Source: a virus
Length of the DNA: 21,462 nucleotides
IMG/VR virus record: IMGVR_UViG_3300037395_000019
Span: 1-21,462 of that record
Strand: one strand, 5' to 3'
In this document: positions 1 through 7,040 of the stretch, piece after piece
Layout of the letters: each line of letters starts with the position of its first letter
How positions within the stretch are numbered: position 1 is the stretch's first letter
The notes under the pieces: generated by a model
What the model saw: only the letters and a program-made list of their open reading frames with translations
What the model was told of the DNA's origin: nothing
The model's database searches: none
Position numbers and translations under genes: made by a program

Positions 1-12
1 CAGCTCGGGAGC

Positions 13-1086
13 ATGGCGAAGGCGAAGACGCCGGGCGCTCCGATCACTCCGTGGGGTAAGTGGCCCAAGATAAAGCCGGAAACGGTCGCACCACTGCGCG
101 ACGGTATGCCGGACATGTACAACCACCAGCCGACACGGTTCGTTTCGAAAGATGAGGCGAAGGTGCGCGGTTGGAAGCACTTCTGGACCGGCGAGATATG
201 CGTCACCGGCCACCGCGCCGCGCGCTATGTCGCGAACGGCAGTATCTGCGTCGACTGCCAGCGCATCGAGCGCGGCCAGGTACCGGTCTACGGTAAGGGA
301 GTACCTGAGCTTGAGGAAGCGCGCCGACGCAAGTACACGCAGAAGGGTACAGCACCTGCTGGGCCGCCGGTACCTAGCGCTGGCGAGAAGAATTTTTTGG
401 CGAAGTACGCGGAGCTGAAAGACTTCGCGCTCGCTGCCGACGCGTGCGGGCGCAGCGAGTCAGAGTTTTTGGCGATCTTGAGCTGGAACGAGACGTTCCG
501 CGACGCGGTGAACCGGCTCGAAGAGAGCATCGGCGTCACCAGAACTCAGAGCGTTACGGCGGAGTTTGACTGGACCGATGAGAAGCGCCGCGCGTTCCTG
601 ATCACGTACGCCAACACGGCGGACATGAAGCAGTCGCTGCGCTCCGTCGGAGCTACAAACGTACAGTTCCACAAGGAGCTGAACAGCAACGGCAAGTTTC
701 AAAAAGATTTTGACGACGCCGGGCAGGTTGCGCGGTCTGTCTTCGACCACGCAGCCTCCGCGGCCGCCACTAAGGGCGACGCGCGCATGCTCGGGCGCAT
801 CGCGGCGAACTTTTTCCCGGAAAAGTTCGGTGAGAATCTGAAAGTGGATCTCAACGTCAAGCAAAACCTATCGTTGGACCAAGCCCATGCGCAACTTACC
901 ACGCTCCTATCAAGATTTGATCGACAGGGTATACTCGCCGCTCCCGACGCAGCTGATGAAGCTGCTATCGAAGCAGAATTTGAAGTCGTTGAGCCTGCAG
1001 GAGTCGACGAAACTGATCCGGATCCTGAGCCAACGAGCGCAGATCCAGGATCAGACCCAAATAGTGACCTGGTTTCAGGATCCTAG
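13..1086 (+). CDS. terS: Small terminase subunit (TerS) with N-terminal zinc-finger-like segment
   Basis: Probable DNA-recognition subunit of the packaging motor. Residues about 55-85 carry C63-x3-H67 and C79-x2-C82, a treble-clef-like zinc site also seen in phage HNH-type proteins. Residues about 185-280 have the usual TerS helical pattern: a W-x-x-E-K-x-x-x-F-L start, a GD-x-R-M-L segment and a F-P-E-K-F end. The tail (310-357) is acidic and Asp/Pro-rich. It is followed immediately, in another frame, by the large terminase, which fixes the TerS role. The ATG at 13 is uncertain. The frame is open back to base 1, and the GGGAG at 7-11 is only one base from the ATG, too close for a normal ribosome site, so the true start may lie outside the window. 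The last 200 bases overlap the next ORF. At 357 residues it is long for a TerS. The family call is by pattern, not by search. Confidence 0.75.
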   Translation: MAKAKTPGAPITPWGKWPKIKPETVAPLRDGMPDMYNHQPTRFVSKDEAKVRGWKHFWTGEICVTGHRAARYVANGSICVDCQRIERGQVPVYGKGVPELEEARRRKYTQKGTAPAGPPVPSAGEKNFLAKYAELKDFALAADACGRSESEFLAILSWNETFRDAVNRLEESIGVTRTQSVTAEFDWTDEKRRAFLITYANTADMKQSLRSVGATNVQFHKELNSNGKFQKDFDDAGQVARSVFDHAASAAATKGDARMLGRIAANFFPEKFGENLKVDLNVKQNLSLDQAHAQLTTLLSRFDRQGILAAPDAADEAAIEAEFEVVEPAGVDETDPDPEPTSADPGSDPNSDLVSGS

Positions 1087-1807
1087 TGACCATACAGCGC
1101 TCAAAAACTGCCCTCTCGGGAGGGTGCACTACCCGAAGCAGATGCGCTTCTTCGCCCTGGAAAAAACAGACGACGAGATTGCGCTATTTGGTGGCAATCG
1201 CACCGGGAAAACGCACTGTGGGTGCTTTGCTGACGTTCTGCACCTCACCGGGCTCTACCCGGACTGGTGGCCCGGACGCCGCTACGCGCATCCGATAGAC
1301 ATGTGGGTCGCGACGGACACTGCGAAGAACACGCGCGACATTTTGCAGGAAAAATTCTGCGGAAAGCCAGGCCAGGAGCAGGCGTACGGCACCGGGATGA
1401 TTCCTGGCGACCTTTTGGTGCGGCGGACAGTGAAACACGGTCTCGCCGATGCGTTTGAGTCGGTTTTCGTGCGACATGTGTCCGGCGGAATCTCAACGCT
1501 GCAGTTCAAGTCGTACGACCAGGGACGAGAGTCGTTCCAGGGCACGCGCCAGCACCGGATCCACTTGGACGAAGAGCCAAAGTTGGAAATCTATACCGAG
1601 TGCCTGCTGCGTCTCATGAGCACAGTACCCGGCGAACAGAACGGTACGCTGGTGCTCACCGAAACGCCAATGCTGGGGGTCTCCGAGTTGATGATCGCCT
1701 TCATGCCCGAGCTTTCGCCCGAGCCCGACGCAGTGGCCGGAGCGGCGTGGGATATGGGCGAAGAAGAGGGTGTAGTTGTCGATGAAACATCTATTGAGAT
1801 CGTATAA
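887..1807 (+). CDS. terL: Large terminase, ATPase half (split TerL, N-terminal part)
   Basis: ATP-driven motor domain that translocates DNA into the procapsid. With M1 at 887, the Walker A box is GGNRTGKT at residues 102-109, Walker B is RIHLDEE at 224-230 with the D-E pair at 228-229, and the coupling motif LTETP is at 257-261. The ORF stops at a TAA (1805-1807). The next ORF in the same frame begins at the very next base and supplies the missing nuclease domain. ATPase and nuclease are normally one chain of roughly 450-600 residues; here the two parts sum to 564. The start is not certain: ATG 887 overlaps terS by 200 bases, and ATG 956 is an in-frame alternative. Residues 24-50 (from ATG 956) look like a genuine terminase N-terminus, so the overlap is real in either case. 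Confidence 0.85.
   Translation: MRNLPRSYQDLIDRVYSPLPTQLMKLLSKQNLKSLSLQESTKLIRILSQRAQIQDQTQIVTWFQDPSDHTALKNCPLGRVHYPKQMRFFALEKTDDEIALFGGNRTGKTHCGCFADVLHLTGLYPDWWPGRRYAHPIDMWVATDTAKNTRDILQEKFCGKPGQEQAYGTGMIPGDLLVRRTVKHGLADAFESVFVRHVSGGISTLQFKSYDQGRESFQGTRQHRIHLDEEPKLEIYTECLLRLMSTVPGEQNGTLVLTETPMLGVSELMIAFMPELSPEPDAVAGAAWDMGEEEGVVVDETSIEIV
1015..1091 (+). repeat. Cluster of GATCC palindromes and a TAGTGACC direct repeat at the terS end
   Basis: A 10-bp palindrome GATCCGGATC (1015-1024), an 11-base GATCC-A-GGATC (1042-1052) and an 8-bp AGGATCCT (1077-1084) lie within 70 bases. TAGTGACC also occurs at 1062-1069 and 1084-1091, exactly 22 bases (two helical turns) apart. All fall in or at the edge of the terS/terL overlap, a usual place for a pac or TerS-binding site. 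That role is inferred. Confidence 0.5.
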
Positions 1808-2584
1808 ATGTCTAGAGCCTGCGTTTTTTTAGACATGCAAGACGTACCCCACTTGGGCGAGAAAGAGATGAAGCAGATCCTCGCGGGCGTACCCTCGTGG
1901 CAGCTGCAGGCGAGAAAGTCTGGTATCCCTGGTCACGGCACTGGAGCGATCTACCCGATCCCCGAAGACGTGATGAAGATCGAGCCGTTCGACATTCCGT
2001 CGCACTGGCCGCGCTCGTATGGGATGGATCCAGGCTGGAACTGCACCGCGGTCATCTGGTTCGCGTGGGACATCGACAACGGCTTCAATGACGCCTCCGG
2101 CCAGCGCCGGTATCCGGCGGTGGCGTACGACGAATACTATCGCGGGCAGGCGGATCCTGCCGTGCACGCGGCGGCGATCATGCGCCGCGGCCAGTGGATC
2201 CCAGGCGTCATAGACCCCGCCGCGCAGAAGGCGCGCGGCCCTGATGGCGAGCTACTGATCGACGCGTACTGCCGGCTCGGGCTGAAGGTCAGTAAGGCCG
2301 ACAACACTGTCGTGTCTGGTCTGGTTCAGACCTGGGACATGCTCTCGACACAGCAGCTGCGCGTCTTCAGCACGCTGACGAATTGGTTCAAGGAAGTGCG
2401 CCTGTACCGTCGCGACGAGAAAGGCAATATAATAAAAAAGAATGACCACATCATGGACGCGACCAGATATAACGTGATGTCTGGTTTTGATGTGGCGAAG
2501 GCTCCGCCGGCCAGCGAGGGCGGCCTACCGTGGTTCAGCTGGGATCCGAACATGGCGACACAGGGTGGTGTGTGGAGCGGCTGA
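1808..2584 (+). CDS. terL: Large terminase, nuclease half (split TerL, C-terminal part)
   Basis: RNase H-fold nuclease that cuts concatemeric DNA at the start and end of packaging. Visible family marks are a DVPHL segment at residues 12-16 (the usual link from ATPase to nuclease), GAIYP at 46-50, and the acidic catalytic positions D74 (in GMDPGW), D136 (in VIDPAAQ) and D213/D217 (in NDHIMDATRY). The ORF lies in the same frame as the ATPase half, and its ATG abuts the upstream TAA. The only ribosome-site-like bases are GAG at 1796-1798, so translation probably depends on reinitiation after the upstream stop. A TAAATG junction also separates two clearly distinct genes at 3279-3284, so this arrangement is used elsewhere in the genome. 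Alternatives are a base-calling error in the stop codon, or a once-intact gene broken by mutation. Confidence 0.85.
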   Translation: MSRACVFLDMQDVPHLGEKEMKQILAGVPSWQLQARKSGIPGHGTGAIYPIPEDVMKIEPFDIPSHWPRSYGMDPGWNCTAVIWFAWDIDNGFNDASGQRRYPAVAYDEYYRGQADPAVHAAAIMRRGQWIPGVIDPAAQKARGPDGELLIDAYCRLGLKVSKADNTVVSGLVQTWDMLSTQQLRVFSTLTNWFKEVRLYRRDEKGNIIKKNDHIMDATRYNVMSGFDVAKAPPASEGGLPWFSWDPNMATQGGVWSG

Positions 2585-2793
2585 TGCCCGTCGGTGAGGT
2601 GGAGGCCGAATTCCGCAAGCGCGGCGCGTTCATGTTGGTCGATGTGAAGAGTAGGAAGCTTTGGTTCTATCACTACTCGAAGGACATGATCGGCATCAAG
2701 CGCATGATGGCCGCGCTGAAAGGCAGACAGGATGAGATGGTAGATTTTTTAATCGCACGAGCGAGCTACAGAAACAGGGGTGAGACCACATGA
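2584..2793 (+). CDS. Small protein of unknown function (69 aa)
   Basis: I do not recognise this protein. The ATG at 2584 overlaps the terminase stop as TGATG, which points to coupled translation. A longer in-frame ORF from 2530 is possible but would overlap the nuclease domain by 55 bases. The product is short, mixed-charge and without a membrane segment or signal peptide. It has a beta-like stretch (FMLVDVKSRKLWFYHY) followed by a Met/Lys-rich helix. It ends in an ATGA overlap with the next gene. Its place between terminase and portal suggests a packaging- or head-related accessory role, which is inference from position only. Confidence 0.6.
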   Translation: MPVGEVEAEFRKRGAFMLVDVKSRKLWFYHYSKDMIGIKRMMAALKGRQDEMVDFLIARASYRNRGETT

Positions 2794-3281
2794 GTGTTAC
2801 GTTGAAATTGGTGCATGAAGAGGGCTTACGTCTACGACAGCAGTCGGCCCACAAGGTTGAAGGGAAGGATCTGACGGGTGCGCCTACCACGACCGTCGAT
2901 TGGCGTTTCGTGAAGCGTCCGGACTCCAGCGGTAAGGTTGTCGAGGAGTGCCAGCAGGATGAGGACCCGCGGCGTGTCGACTCGAACGGGCGCAAGGTAC
3001 AGCTGGGCACCTACACCCTGCACATCACCGCCGGCATGAACAACCTGGTGATCGAGCGCAAGGGTAAGGTTGCCCCGTACAGCTTCAAGAACGGCGCGAT
3101 CCGAAATCAGGTACGCGTCCAGCATCAGCGGCTGATAGACAGCGGCCGAAAAACCAAGGACCAAAAACCCGTGCACGAGTGGAAGAACGATGGGCAGGCA
3201 CAGTACGTACCCCCTAATTCTTTCAGCGGTGTTTACGTAGGTGATGGTCAGCGCGCAATCCTGGACGAGATGCCGACGTAA
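2790..3281 (+). CDS. Hypothetical protein between terminase and portal (163 aa)
   Basis: I do not recognise a family. The ATG overlaps the previous stop (ATGA), and the stop TAA touches the portal start (TAAATG), so the gene is embedded in the packaging operon. The protein is hydrophilic and rich in Lys, Arg and Asp, with alternating strands such as GTYTLHITAGMNNLVIERKG (about residues 73-92), and has no membrane segment. It may be a small structural or regulatory protein of head assembly. That is inferred from its location alone. Confidence 0.6.
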   Translation: MSVTLKLVHEEGLRLRQQSAHKVEGKDLTGAPTTTVDWRFVKRPDSSGKVVEECQQDEDPRRVDSNGRKVQLGTYTLHITAGMNNLVIERKGKVAPYSFKNGAIRNQVRVQHQRLIDSGRKTKDQKPVHEWKNDGQAQYVPPNSFSGVYVGDGQRAILDEMPT

Positions 3282-5756
3282 ATGACGACGAACTCTGGCG
3301 ACAATATCGACTTGATCTCGTCGATTCCCGGAACGCCTGGAACTCTCCCCGACTCGCCAGGGTTCGAGATTGAGGACGAGGGTGCGCTCATGTCGCGCAT
3401 CCGCAATTTCTATGATGACGGTGTCGGCGCGTGGGAAGAGAACCGCCGCATGCACTCTGAAGACCTGAACTTCATATACAACGCCGAGGCTATGGGGCAG
3501 TGGGATCCTGTCGTGCTCCAGAACCGTCGCGGCAAGCCGTGCTATACCTTCAACCGCTGCTTACAGCCTGTGAACATAGTGGTTGCGGATATGCGCCAGA
3601 CGCGCCCAGCAGGCAAGGTGCGGCCTTCTTCCGAAGGTGCGTCCGAGTCGACCGCCGAAGTTTTCGCCGGGCTGTGCCGCTCTATCGAGCAGGCCAGCCG
3701 CGCTGACCAGATCTACAAAGAGCAGTTCAAGTTCGCTGTTGCTGGCGGCTTCGGTGCGTGGCGCATCATGCCTACCTACATGCAGGACGACGGCGAGGGC
3801 GCCTTCGACCAGGTGCTCCGCGTCATCAACATCGCGAACCCGCAGACGGTGGTGTGGGATCCGCAGTGCGCCGACGCGTGCGCGGGCGATGCCAACCGCT
3901 GCATCGTCGCGGAACGTATCTCTGACGACATCTACGACAACCTCTACACGACCGGCGACAATCACCGCGGGAACCGATCGAGTTTTAACATGTCCCGCGA
4001 CAGCTACGGCTGGTTCACGGACAAGGAAGTTCGCATCGCCGAATACTTTGAGCGCGTCCCGCGCGAGAAGTGGATTGCGAAGATGACGGACGGCACCGTC
4101 CGTGACTACGACTCCGATCTCAAGGCTACCGAGCAGCACCTCGAAGATCACGACCTGACGCACGAGAAGAGCGGCGTCACCCGCATCGCGCGGAATAAAA
4201 AGACTGGCGCGAAGATGATTCGTAAGACCACGAAGTGGCAGGTCATGTGGGTAAAAGTCGACGGCTCCAACATCCTCGAAGGGCCGTACTATTACGACTG
4301 GAAGCGCATCCCCGTGGTCCGTTGCCCTGGTCGTTATATCAACATCGAGGGCCGCAAGAAGTTCCAGTCGCTGATACGTCACTCGAAGGACGCGCAGCGC
4401 AGTTATAATTCACGGTCCTCGGATATGATTGAGCGCTCAGCGCTCCTACCGAAGGCGCCGTACCTCGTTACCGAGGCGATGATCAAAGGGTACGAGAACG
4501 AGTGGAACCAGGCGAATGTCGCCTCGCGTCCGTACCTACCGTACAACGTCGACAAGACCGCGGAAGGCGGCATGCCGTTCCGCACCCCTCCGCTTGATCT
4601 GCCGCAGGGCGCTATGGCGCTCGCGCAGATGTCGATCCAAGACATCCAGGCCACCATCGGCTACTTCGACCCCGCCCTCGGTAACGCCGAGGACATGAAC
4701 CGCGTCTCTGGTAAGGCGCTCGTGCAGCACACGAAACGCTCCGACCTCGGCAGCTACGAGTTCATCGACGGGTACGGGTCAGCGCTCCAGCTCACCTGGG
4801 AGATGATGGTCGACATGATCCCAACCGTAATGGACTCCGAGCGCGTCGAGCGCATCATCGGTAAGGACGGCGTCGAGAAGATGGTCGAGCTGAACAAAGA
4901 GAACGAGTTCACCGGCGACATCATGCACGACCTCTCGAAGGGATCGTACGACGTTGAGGTAGTGATCGGACCCAGCTTCCAGTCGGCGCGACAGGAAGCG
5001 CTCGACACGCTGATCTCGTTCGCTGAAGCTATGCCGAGCGCGGCGCCCGTGATCCAGGACCTGATCGCGAAGAACATCGACTCGCCGGACGCGCAGGAAA
5101 TGGCGAACCGGCTACGGATTCCGCTGATCCAGCAGGGCATCATCCAGCCGACCGAGAAGGAAAAGAAAGAAGGCGTCGGCTCGAAGAAGAATCAGCAGCA
5201 ACAGATGCAGGAGCAACAACAGCAGCTTGAGATGCAGTTGCTCCAGGGCAAGACCCAAAAGATGACCGCCGATGCGCAGATCGCGCAGTCGCGCGCCAAG
5301 GTCAGCCCGATAGAGCAGCAGAAAATCCAGTACGAGACCGCCGGCAAGCACCTGGCGAACATTAAGCTCGCGCACGAGATTGGGGCGGACAAGAACCAGC
5401 AGCAGACCGACATGCAATCGGCGCAGATGGACCTCGCTGCCAAACACGTCGGGCACCTACAGGACGCGACACACGCCGTCCAGCAGCATCAGCTCGACCA
5501 GCGCACGCAGCTGTCGCAGCACCTGCAGGACCAGCAGGTACAGCAGTCGCAGGCTGAGGCTGAGTCGCAGCGCGCGCAGCAGGCGCACGAGCTGGAGCTG
5601 CAGCGCACTTCCCAGCAGCACGCGGCCGAGATGCAGCGCATGCGCGAGAAGCACGCGCTGACGTTGAAGCATCAATCGGAGTTGAATGAGCAGAAGGTCG
5701 CCGCCGCGAAGGCGATGGCCGCTGCCAAACCAAAGAAGCAGAAAAAAGCTGCTTGA
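3282..5756 (+). CDS. Portal protein, P22-like
   Basis: Dodecameric ring at one vertex of the head through which DNA enters and leaves, and on which the terminase docks. The N-terminal 130 residues match the P22-type portal pattern: an aromatic/acidic helix, then QWDP near residue 73, RRGKPCYTFNR, and an ADMRQTRP stretch. A long alpha/beta body follows, with Trp/Tyr-rich strands in the stem/clip region (about 260-390). At 824 residues it is longer than P22 portal (725). The extra length is a Gln-rich, strongly helical C-terminus from about residue 635, including runs of 4-5 Gln near 638-649, ending in Lys/Ala. P22 portal also ends in a helical barrel, so this is probably an enlarged barrel. 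The ATG abuts the upstream TAA with only a weak GGA nearby, implying coupled translation. It is followed by a 64-base gap and then the scaffold gene. Confidence 0.9.
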   Translation: MTTNSGDNIDLISSIPGTPGTLPDSPGFEIEDEGALMSRIRNFYDDGVGAWEENRRMHSEDLNFIYNAEAMGQWDPVVLQNRRGKPCYTFNRCLQPVNIVVADMRQTRPAGKVRPSSEGASESTAEVFAGLCRSIEQASRADQIYKEQFKFAVAGGFGAWRIMPTYMQDDGEGAFDQVLRVINIANPQTVVWDPQCADACAGDANRCIVAERISDDIYDNLYTTGDNHRGNRSSFNMSRDSYGWFTDKEVRIAEYFERVPREKWIAKMTDGTVRDYDSDLKATEQHLEDHDLTHEKSGVTRIARNKKTGAKMIRKTTKWQVMWVKVDGSNILEGPYYYDWKRIPVVRCPGRYINIEGRKKFQSLIRHSKDAQRSYNSRSSDMIERSALLPKAPYLVTEAMIKGYENEWNQANVASRPYLPYNVDKTAEGGMPFRTPPLDLPQGAMALAQMSIQDIQATIGYFDPALGNAEDMNRVSGKALVQHTKRSDLGSYEFIDGYGSALQLTWEMMVDMIPTVMDSERVERIIGKDGVEKMVELNKENEFTGDIMHDLSKGSYDVEVVIGPSFQSARQEALDTLISFAEAMPSAAPVIQDLIAKNIDSPDAQEMANRLRIPLIQQGIIQPTEKEKKEGVGSKKNQQQQMQEQQQQLEMQLLQGKTQKMTADAQIAQSRAKVSPIEQQKIQYETAGKHLANIKLAHEIGADKNQQQTDMQSAQMDLAAKHVGHLQDATHAVQQHQLDQRTQLSQHLQDQQVQQSQAEAESQRAQQAHELELQRTSQQHAAEMQRMREKHALTLKHQSELNEQKVAAAKAMAAAKPKKQKKAA

Positions 5757-5810
5757 TCTCGATGTCTGGGTGAGACCTGACCGCCTCGCGAAAGCGTATT
5801 TCGTGTAACA

Positions 5811-5820
5811 GGAGACTTTC
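5811..5820 (+). promoter_or_regulatory. Ribosome binding site of the scaffold gene
   Basis: AGGAGA ends at about 5815, five bases before ATG 5821. It is one of the strongest Shine-Dalgarno sequences in the head operon and fits the high scaffold output needed for procapsid assembly. The 64-base gap before it (5757-5820) holds a tiny CGC-GAAA-GCG hairpin (5787-5796) but no clear promoter or terminator. Confidence 0.7.
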
Positions 5821-7020
5821 ATGGCTTTTACTCGTGAAGATTTAGAGAACTATGCAAAGCAACCGCAGAAGCAGGTCGACGACAAGTTGAACCCATTTCG
5901 CGGTGCGACACCCGCCCGCGTCGCAGACGCCGCCGCAGTAGCTGCCGTCGCCGCAGGCCAAGTTGATGCCACTCCGGGAGGCAGTGCTGCACGAGCAGCC
6001 TCGGATCCGTTAGTTGACGAAGATGCCCCCATCGTTGACGAAGACGGCACACTCGGCGACCCGACCGACTCGGGTGAGGGGACTTCGGACGATGACGCGG
6101 ACCCGTCCACCGCAACCGTCGACCACAGCGATGAAACGGATCCCAACACGGACTTGACTGGCGAAGATGAGGGTGAAGAGGCTCCCTCCGCTCGGCCGGC
6201 ACCGAAGAAAGGATCTGCTGAGGAACGCATAGTAGAGCTGAACGATCTGCTCGAAGGCACAAAGATATTTGGTAAGCACATGCAGGGCCAGCTGAAGGAT
6301 GCTTTAGCTGAGCTGGAGCGGCTCAAGGCCGGCGGTAAACCTACCGTCGCACAGACCGACGCTGCAAGTGCTCCTCCTGTTGTAGAAGACGAGCCGATGC
6401 CCGATCTAGCGGACCCGGATATCGCCTTCGATAACGACAAGTATCGAGCCAAGATGCAGAAGTGGACGAAGTCTCAGGCTGTGATAGCTGCTCGCGAGAT
6501 CGTTCGCGAGATGAGCGGCCAGAATGAGGCGGTGCAGCGTCGTGCAGTAGTCGAGAAGCGAATCGCGGAATTTGCGAAGACGCACAAAGACTACGAGGCG
6601 GTGGTTACCAAGAATCCGGTACTCGCGCAGAATCAGCTGTGCACGGACGCAGGTATCGCCGTCGCTCAATCAGAGCACGTCGGCCGCATATTGTACGAGT
6701 TTGGAAAGGACTCCGCGTTGGCAATACGCACCGCGAAGCAGTCTCCGGCTCAGCAGTGCATCACCATCGGCAAGTTGATTGCGAAGATCGAAGCCGAAGG
6801 TACCACTTCAAAGAACAGCTCCAGGCCCGATGCGCAAACAGGGCAAAAGAAGTCCATCACCAAGGCGCCGCCTCCCCCCACCCCGACAACGGGTGGCGGA
6901 CGTGTAGCCGGGCGAGATGTCGTCGACCCAAACATGTCGATGGAAGAATTCGCTCGTCGCCACAGAGGCAGCAAACAGTCAGCACGCGAGACCGCACGAA
7001 AGGGACGCGGGCTGAACTAA
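5821..7020 (+). CDS. Scaffolding protein (probable)
   Basis: Placed between portal and coat, where P22-like phages keep the scaffold. The protein has the composition expected of one. An Ala-rich N-terminus leads to a very acidic disordered stretch (about residues 62-130, many Asp/Glu/Thr). A coiled-coil-like helix rich in Leu, Glu and Lys (about 132-170) follows, then a helical region (about 195-335), a Pro run (about 352-358) and a basic C-terminal helix (about 373-399, Arg/Lys-rich). In P22 the basic C-terminal helix-turn-helix of the scaffold binds coat. The matching charge pattern supports, but does not prove, the same contact here. There are no membrane segments and few aromatic residues. 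The call rests on position and composition, since scaffold sequences are poorly conserved. The start is secure because of the strong AGGAG site. Confidence 0.75.
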   Translation: MAFTREDLENYAKQPQKQVDDKLNPFRGATPARVADAAAVAAVAAGQVDATPGGSAARAASDPLVDEDAPIVDEDGTLGDPTDSGEGTSDDDADPSTATVDHSDETDPNTDLTGEDEGEEAPSARPAPKKGSAEERIVELNDLLEGTKIFGKHMQGQLKDALAELERLKAGGKPTVAQTDAASAPPVVEDEPMPDLADPDIAFDNDKYRAKMQKWTKSQAVIAAREIVREMSGQNEAVQRRAVVEKRIAEFAKTHKDYEAVVTKNPVLAQNQLCTDAGIAVAQSEHVGRILYEFGKDSALAIRTAKQSPAQQCITIGKLIAKIEAEGTTSKNSSRPDAQTGQKKSITKAPPPPTPTTGGGRVAGRDVVDPNMSMEEFARRHRGSKQSARETARKGRGLN

Positions 7021-7040
7021 AATAAAGTCGGAAAGGAATA

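Noticed and set aside
1805-1807. Stop-codon reassignment (TAA read as an amino acid) to explain the split terminase
   Set aside because: TAA ends many other genes here (3281, 7020, 8324, 8774, 11340, 15360, 17276), and TAG and TGA also act as stops, so the code appears standard.
2428-2433. TATAAT inside the terminase nuclease gene
   Set aside because: No acceptable -35 at 16-18 bases upstream. It is explained by Asn-Ile-Ile-Lys codons.
2530-2583. Upstream extension of the 69-residue protein to position 2530
   Set aside because: It would overlap the nuclease domain, while ATG 2584 forms the usual TGATG coupling with the upstream stop.
3561-4382. A 273-codon minus-strand ORF opposite the portal gene
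   Set aside because: Shadow of a clear portal gene in GC-rich DNA. No recognisable protein features and no upstream signals.
4404-4409. TATAAT inside the portal gene
   Set aside because: No -35 partner, and no gene start follows within a useful distance.
5194-5230. CAG/CAA repeat in the portal considered as a CRISPR or minisatellite
   Set aside because: Plain Gln-codon run within a helical domain. No spacer-repeat periodicity.
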